Positions 39,740 to 43,393 of a stretch of 43,393 nt of DNA are shown here, piece by piece. The translations under genes were made by a program, and so were the position numbers. The stretch comes from Nitrospira sp. (lineage in GTDB: Bacteria; Nitrospirota; Nitrospiria; Nitrospirales; Nitrospiraceae), in the NCBI GenBank assembly GCA_023248215.1, contig JAHFEW010000033.1, forward strand, positions 1 through 43,393. The letters run 5' to 3'. The first letter of the stretch is position 1; each line of letters opens with the position of its first letter. Under the pieces are notes generated by a model that searched no databases, had not been told where the DNA came from, and worked only from the letters and a program-made list of their open reading frames with translations.

Positions 39740-41215
39740 ATGAACTCCTGTCGCCGATCCATCATACCGGCGCTGCTGCCCATCGTTCTTTTCAGTGGCG
39801 CCTGCAGCCATACCATTCCACAGGCTTCGACGAAGCCTGTGCCGCCTCCCATCACCAGCGCAGTTCCCTCGTTCACGGCGTTGAACAAGGAGCAGCCAAA
39901 GGCGCCGCTCTCCCAAATGCCGTTGCAGATAAAAACGGACCTCACCCCGATTCAAACCGCGATTCGGAACGCGATACCGGAGCGGTTTACTGAAGCAGGG
40001 CATCCCCTGGAGAAGGATTTCCGGTGGACATTTGTCCGAAGCGGCGAACCCCAAGTCCGGATACAAGATGGCCTCGTGGCGATTCATGCCGAGTATAAAG
40101 GTGACATCGAAACACGGGGAGGGGTAAGGGCCTGCCGACTAGATCCAGTCTATTCCACTCTGGATGCCACGGGGAAAATTGTATTTTTACAGGATCGCGA
40201 ATCGGTCGCATTTGGTTTCGAACCTGCACAGGTGACAGTGGGACTCAAGCCGGAGAGCGACGGGCGCTGCAACATGTTTAATGTCCCCGTCAAAGATCAG
40301 CTTCCCGAATTGTTTGCCATATCGGAAGCGAAGACCGCTCTGGCTGAGGCCGTGCAGCCTGAAACATTTGGCATCCCCTTTCAACGCTTATGGGATGATC
40401 TCGAGGGACCGCTGTCTGTCCCGGTCTCGGCGATCAACACCCGGGCCTGCTTTTATGGAAACCCGAGGGAGGTGATGCTGGGTCAGCAAAAGGGGACGAC
40501 ACAGGACACGATTATTTCGGGAGTCGCGAGACAAATGCCCGTCATTACCTTTGAGCAAGCCTGCGCGGAAGCGCAACCGACCACAGCGCTCGTGTATTCA
40601 GGAACCCTGCCGCCTGACTCCAAGCCTTTCATGATACTGGCGAGAATTCCGCTGTCATATGCGAACCTTAGTCATCAGTTGCAAAGCAAACTGTTCCATC
40701 AGACGCTCTTTCTGGATACCGCTGGGGCAGAAACAGCCCTCATTGAACGCGTGACCGCGACAGATGCGAATGGCCGCATATTATTGGCGGTCGAGACGGG
40801 TGGCGACCTGAAGGGAACGATTTATTACTGGGGGACACCACGCCTGGATGACGGCGGGAAAAGTCTGTCGGTTCCAGATCTCCAAATGGCCAACGAATCA
40901 AAAACGGCGATTGATTCCATTCGTGTGGGATACTGGCAATCGGTAGATAGAGAACTGGAGAACAAATTGCGCCAAGCCGCCGCCACGGATCTCTCTGCTC
41001 AAGTAGATCGTATGAAACAGGCGATTACGGGGAAACATACGTCGGGGAATATGACAATGGATATCCTTGTGACGGGACAACAACCCGACCAAGCTCACTC
41101 GACGCCGCAAGCATTGGTTGCCACCATTTTATTGCAAGGAACCGCCAGTGCGAATGGTCACCTAATCGTAGAAGAAAGTGGAACGCGAGATCCTCTGAAA
41201 CGGGAAACCCGCTAG
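39740..41215 (+). CDS. DUF4403-like large lipoprotein
   Basis: This 491-residue protein has a signal peptide with lipobox FSGAC (Cys22) and a Pro-rich linker. The rest follows the DUF4403 pattern: LQIKTDLTPIQTAIRNAIP near the start, EADYKG-like IHAEYKGDI, then a second repeat of long strands, RIPLSYANLSHQLQSKLF, and a late VPDLQMANESK. Such proteins may form an extended lipid-contacting or barrel-like fold in the periplasm (inference). The ATG at 39740 has GGGAGG six bases upstream; the frame opens at 39680 without support. It is in the envelope/stress cluster. Confidence 0.77.
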   Translation: MNSCRRSIIPALLPIVLFSGACSHTIPQASTKPVPPPITSAVPSFTALNKEQPKAPLSQMPLQIKTDLTPIQTAIRNAIPERFTEAGHPLEKDFRWTFVRSGEPQVRIQDGLVAIHAEYKGDIETRGGVRACRLDPVYSTLDATGKIVFLQDRESVAFGFEPAQVTVGLKPESDGRCNMFNVPVKDQLPELFAISEAKTALAEAVQPETFGIPFQRLWDDLEGPLSVPVSAINTRACFYGNPREVMLGQQKGTTQDTIISGVARQMPVITFEQACAEAQPTTALVYSGTLPPDSKPFMILARIPLSYANLSHQLQSKLFHQTLFLDTAGAETALIERVTATDANGRILLAVETGGDLKGTIYYWGTPRLDDGGKSLSVPDLQMANESKTAIDSIRVGYWQSVDRELENKLRQAAATDLSAQVDRMKQAITGKHTSGNMTMDILVTGQQPDQAHSTPQALVATILLQGTASANGHLIVEESGTRDPLKRETR

Positions 41216-41286
41216 ACCGGGTCGGGAGCCGGGGCATGCATGACCTGGCGTGCTTCGGCTTCTCACCACCGACGGAAAGGCGTTCG

Positions 41287-41438
41287 ATGAACACCCTAGT
41301 TGCAATTTGCTGATCCTGCTTTTGATTGGTGCACTTCCCACCTGGCCCTATAGTCGTGAGTGGGGCTATTACCCCAGCGGCTTCACGGGCATTTTGGTGA
41401 TGGTCGTTGTGCTATTGGTAGTCACGGGACGCATCTAG
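41287..41438 (+). pseudogene. Frameshifted DUF3309 small membrane protein
   Basis: The GTG-started frame 41250-41438 ends LLILLLIGALPTWPYSREWG and on to the C-terminal LLVVTGRI, exactly the pattern of DUF3309, a 50-residue membrane protein. The natural start would be the ATG at 41287 (GGAAAGG upstream), which reads MNTLVAIC and then hits TGA at 41311. Inserting one base after GCAATT restores MNTLVAI-LLILLLIGAL. Either the gene is broken, the base was lost in assembly, or translation begins at the GTG and gives a different N-terminus. Surrounding genes are intact. Confidence 0.7.
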
Positions 41439-41470
41439 CCGCGCGGTCACCCTAGCCTTCACCCCTCACT

Positions 41471-41490
41471 CTATCACTTTCTATCACTTT
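41471..41490 (+). repeat. Two tandem decamers upstream of hemerythrin
   Basis: CTATCACTTT occurs twice in immediate succession, 11 bases before the motif shared with ytxH. It may be a binding site or a simple slip-generated repeat. Confidence 0.6.
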
Positions 41491-41501
41491 GTTTGACGAT
41501 T

Positions 41502-41545
41502 AGGGTCTTGCCCAGTTAGCACTCCACGTCGCAGCTGCTACGCTG
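41502..41545 (+). promoter_or_regulatory. Bipartite promoter-like motif upstream of hemerythrin gene
   Basis: AGGGTCTTGCCCAGTTAG (41502-41519) is followed after 17 bases by GCTACGCTG (41537-41545), and the start codon is 56 bases further. It matches 38338-38380 (16 of 18 and 7 of 9 bases). The inverted-repeat symmetry seen at 38332-38355 is not kept here, so the linear sequence rather than the palindrome is shared. Confidence 0.45.
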
Positions 41546-41601
41546 ATTTCTCACGAACAGCACAAGAGAGCCCACCATCGACTGTTGAGGGAGGCAGAGC
41601 C

Positions 41602-42030
41602 ATGACTGAAGAAAAAGACTCTGGGACCTTCGTGCAAGCCGGCGACATCACAAAAACGGTTCGTAATGATCATCGTCACATCCTCGCCTTATTTCAGCTG
41701 TACCTGAACGCTCCAGCCGATTCACGGCATGCCATTGTGGACCAAATTCTTCACCAACTTACTTCCCACCTTCAGATGGAGGAGGAGCTGCTGTATCGGG
41801 AAATTCGAAATGGTGGAGAACAGGGTCGACGACTCGTGCAGGAAGCATTGCTGGAGCATGAAGAAGTCAAGGCGATGATGAGTGAATTGCAGCAATCCGA
41901 AACCGACGACGATCAAGCGTTGGACGAATTTTTTGAAGACATGATGCAAACTGTCCGGGCACATTTCATCGCGGAAGAACGCGACATGCTTCCCTTGGTC
42001 GAGACATCATCGGTCCGGCAACCGCAATAG
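41602..42030 (+). CDS. Hemerythrin HHE-domain protein
   Basis: This 142-residue protein is a single hemerythrin-like four-helix bundle. Candidate iron ligands are in DHRHILALF (His24, His26), LTSHLQMEEELL (His56, Glu60), LLEHEEVKAMM (His86) and RAHFIAEERDMLPL (His121, Glu125). Such proteins bind O2 or NO or store iron. It has no other domain and lies after the envelope/stress cluster. The ATG has GGGAGG 12 bases before. Confidence 0.9.
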   Translation: MTEEKDSGTFVQAGDITKTVRNDHRHILALFQLYLNAPADSRHAIVDQILHQLTSHLQMEEELLYREIRNGGEQGRRLVQEALLEHEEVKAMMSELQQSETDDDQALDEFFEDMMQTVRAHFIAEERDMLPLVETSSVRQPQ

Positions 42031-42125
42031 TGGGACGCTTCGGTGCAACCTTTGCAACCATGGTTGAATCGCGATCGGGCCACCGGAGCGCGTCTCCATG
42101 CGCGAAAAAAGAAGGAGTTTGTTGA

Positions 42126-43229
42126 ATGCCCACATCACCGGTACGATTCGCTGTCGTTGGACTGGGACATATCTCTCAAGTGGCCGTGCTCCCGGCTTTT
42201 GCCCACGCGAAGGGTTCGGCTCGACTCACCGCGCTGGTGTCGGACGACGCCGTGAAACGCCGCGTCCTCGGCAAGCAATATGGCATCTCCCAGACATACG
42301 CCTACAAAGATTACGACAAGTGCCTGCGAAGCGGCGCGGTCGATGCGGTCTACATCGCGCTTCCCAATAGTCTTCACGCTGAGTATGCCGTGAGAGCGGC
42401 AAAGGCAGGCATTCACATCTTGTGCGAAAAACCCATGGCCGTCACCGCCGCTGATTGCCGCAAGATGATTCGCGCGGCCGAGCGCCATCGGGTCAAGCTG
42501 ATGGTTGCCTATCGTCTGCATTTCGAAGCCTGCAATCTCCACACTATTGCGCTCATCCAATCCGGTCGATTGGGTGAACCAAGACTCTTTCATTCGGTAT
42601 TTACTCAACAGGTTCGGCCTGGCGACATCCGACTGAAACAACGGCTGGGCGGCGGGCCGCTCTATGATATCGGTGTGTACTGCATCAATGCCGCGAGGTA
42701 CCTCTTTCAGGATGAGCCGGTGGAAGTCAGGGCCATGGCAGGACACGGGCGCGATCGGCGCTTCCAAAACGTGGCGGAATCGGTCAGCGCCATTCTGCGT
42801 TTTCCCCACGATCGCCTCGCCACCTTCGTTTGCAGCTTCGACGCGGCGGATACCGGAATGTACGAAATCATAGGAACCAAGGGCCGGGTGCGAGCGGAGC
42901 CGGCTTACGAATACGTCGGCGGCCTGAAGGCATCTATGACCATCGACGGAAAGACTCGCGTGCGCTCCTTCAAGCCCGGCGATCAATTTGCTCCGCAACT
43001 CATCCATTTTGCCTGCTGCGTTCGAGAGAATCGGCAACCTGAACCGAATGGAGCGGAAGGGCTCATCGACGTTCAGATCGTCGAAGCCTTGCACCGTGCG
43101 GCTCAGCAGCGACGAACGATCTCCCTGCGTCTTCCTGTCAAACACACCAGACCGAACGCCCGGCTACAGATGCATCGTCCACCGGTGCCCAAACCGAAAC
43201 AGGTACACACGCATACTCCGACATTGTGA
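42126..43229 (+). CDS. Gfo/Idh/MocA-family oxidoreductase
   Basis: This 367-residue protein has a Rossmann start with VGLGHISQVAVLPAF (glycine motif 12-14), the family's ALPNSLHAEYAVRAAKAGIH, the catalytic-Lys motif EKP in ILCEKPMAV (about residue 101), and the C-terminal alpha/beta domain with GGGPLYDIGVYCINAARYLF. The substrate (a sugar or sugar-like compound) is not visible. The C-terminus has a 35-residue basic tail (VKHTRPNARLQMHRPP...). It has GAAGGAG about nine bases upstream. Confidence 0.88.
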   Translation: MPTSPVRFAVVGLGHISQVAVLPAFAHAKGSARLTALVSDDAVKRRVLGKQYGISQTYAYKDYDKCLRSGAVDAVYIALPNSLHAEYAVRAAKAGIHILCEKPMAVTAADCRKMIRAAERHRVKLMVAYRLHFEACNLHTIALIQSGRLGEPRLFHSVFTQQVRPGDIRLKQRLGGGPLYDIGVYCINAARYLFQDEPVEVRAMAGHGRDRRFQNVAESVSAILRFPHDRLATFVCSFDAADTGMYEIIGTKGRVRAEPAYEYVGGLKASMTIDGKTRVRSFKPGDQFAPQLIHFACCVRENRQPEPNGAEGLIDVQIVEALHRAAQQRRTISLRLPVKHTRPNARLQMHRPPVPKPKQVHTHTPTL

Positions 43230-43393
43230 CGCTCTGAATCGATACTGAAACAACATCATGGCGTGGCAACGTCACTAGCCCGCATTATTCACGATGAGCG
43301 CAACCACGCTGGTTGAACAGCCGATCGGGCCTATCCGAACCTGTGAGTGGGAGGCGCAGGCCTGAGAATCGCGGGTTTTTCGCTCTGGCACGG

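Noticed and set aside
42135-43145. 336-residue open frame antisense to the Gfo/Idh/MocA gene
   Set aside because: Mirror of a strongly supported gene with no independent support.
43230-43393. Possible start of a further gene at the right edge
   Set aside because: Only 164 bases remain and no ribosome site with a convincing frame can be seen.

Overview
The window looks like a chromosomal segment of a GC-rich, Gram-negative (diderm) bacterium. The envelope content is heavy: lnt, lolC/E and lolD, BamE-like and RlpA-like proteins, and at least ten predicted lipoproteins. The gene mix, codon use and intergenic repeats recall the nitrite-oxidising genus Nitrospira. That assignment rests on recollection of the genus, not on a database search, and is held with moderate confidence. 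No rRNA, tRNA, CRISPR array, transposase or phage gene was recognised.

Region 1 (1-8323) is a rearranged accessory stretch: a SnoaL-like protein, an exported glycoside-hydrolase-like lipoprotein, and a large HK-REC-HK hybrid sensor kinase (3515-6127). The kinase is bracketed by two about 513-bp direct repeats, both carrying a small lipoprotein gene. One copy (2379-2891) is fused to what looks like the N-terminal end of a DNA methyltransferase and has lost its signal peptide. The other (6102-6703) keeps the signal peptide but has a nonsense codon and a 1-bp deletion. Two intact paralogues and a BamE-like lipoprotein lie just upstream.

Region 2 (8500-12215) holds small genes: a PPOX/HugZ-like protein, an overlapping VanZ-PilZ pair, an unknown two-TM protein followed by a 40-residue membrane miniprotein, and an exported Pro/Gly-rich protein. 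Region 3 (12344-20722) is a plus-strand housekeeping run: lnt, prfB (with the programmed +1 frameshift), lysS, lolC/E, lolD, a TraF-like outer-membrane protein and a lipoprotein. Lnt matures lipoproteins and LolCDE releases them toward the outer membrane, which fits the number of lipoprotein genes around them.

Region 4 (20749-29862, minus strand) is a complete tryptophan operon in the order lysM-lipoprotein, trpE, trpG, trpD, trpC, small lipoprotein, trpF, trpB, trpA, GAF protein. The small lipoprotein between trpC and trpF is tightly coupled to both. A dispersed intergenic element sits between trpB and trpA, and a relative of it lies at 7807-7926. Region 5 (30103-34974) is a MoxR-type AAA+ ATPase overlapping an unrecognised 632-residue protein, which overlaps ligA. 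Region 6 (34949-43229) has a CNNM/CBS transporter-like protein, RlpA and a tandem-ACT protein. It then has an envelope/stress-type cluster (YtxH, BON lipoprotein, DUF3015-like, DUF4403-like, a frameshifted DUF3309 gene, hemerythrin) and a Gfo/Idh/MocA oxidoreductase. Two of these cluster genes share a bipartite promoter-like motif.

The best leads for something undescribed are the AAA+/632-aa pair, the dispersed intergenic element family, the repeat-flanked kinase with its methyltransferase-lipoprotein chimera, the 40-aa miniprotein, and the shared motif upstream of ytxH and hemerythrin.
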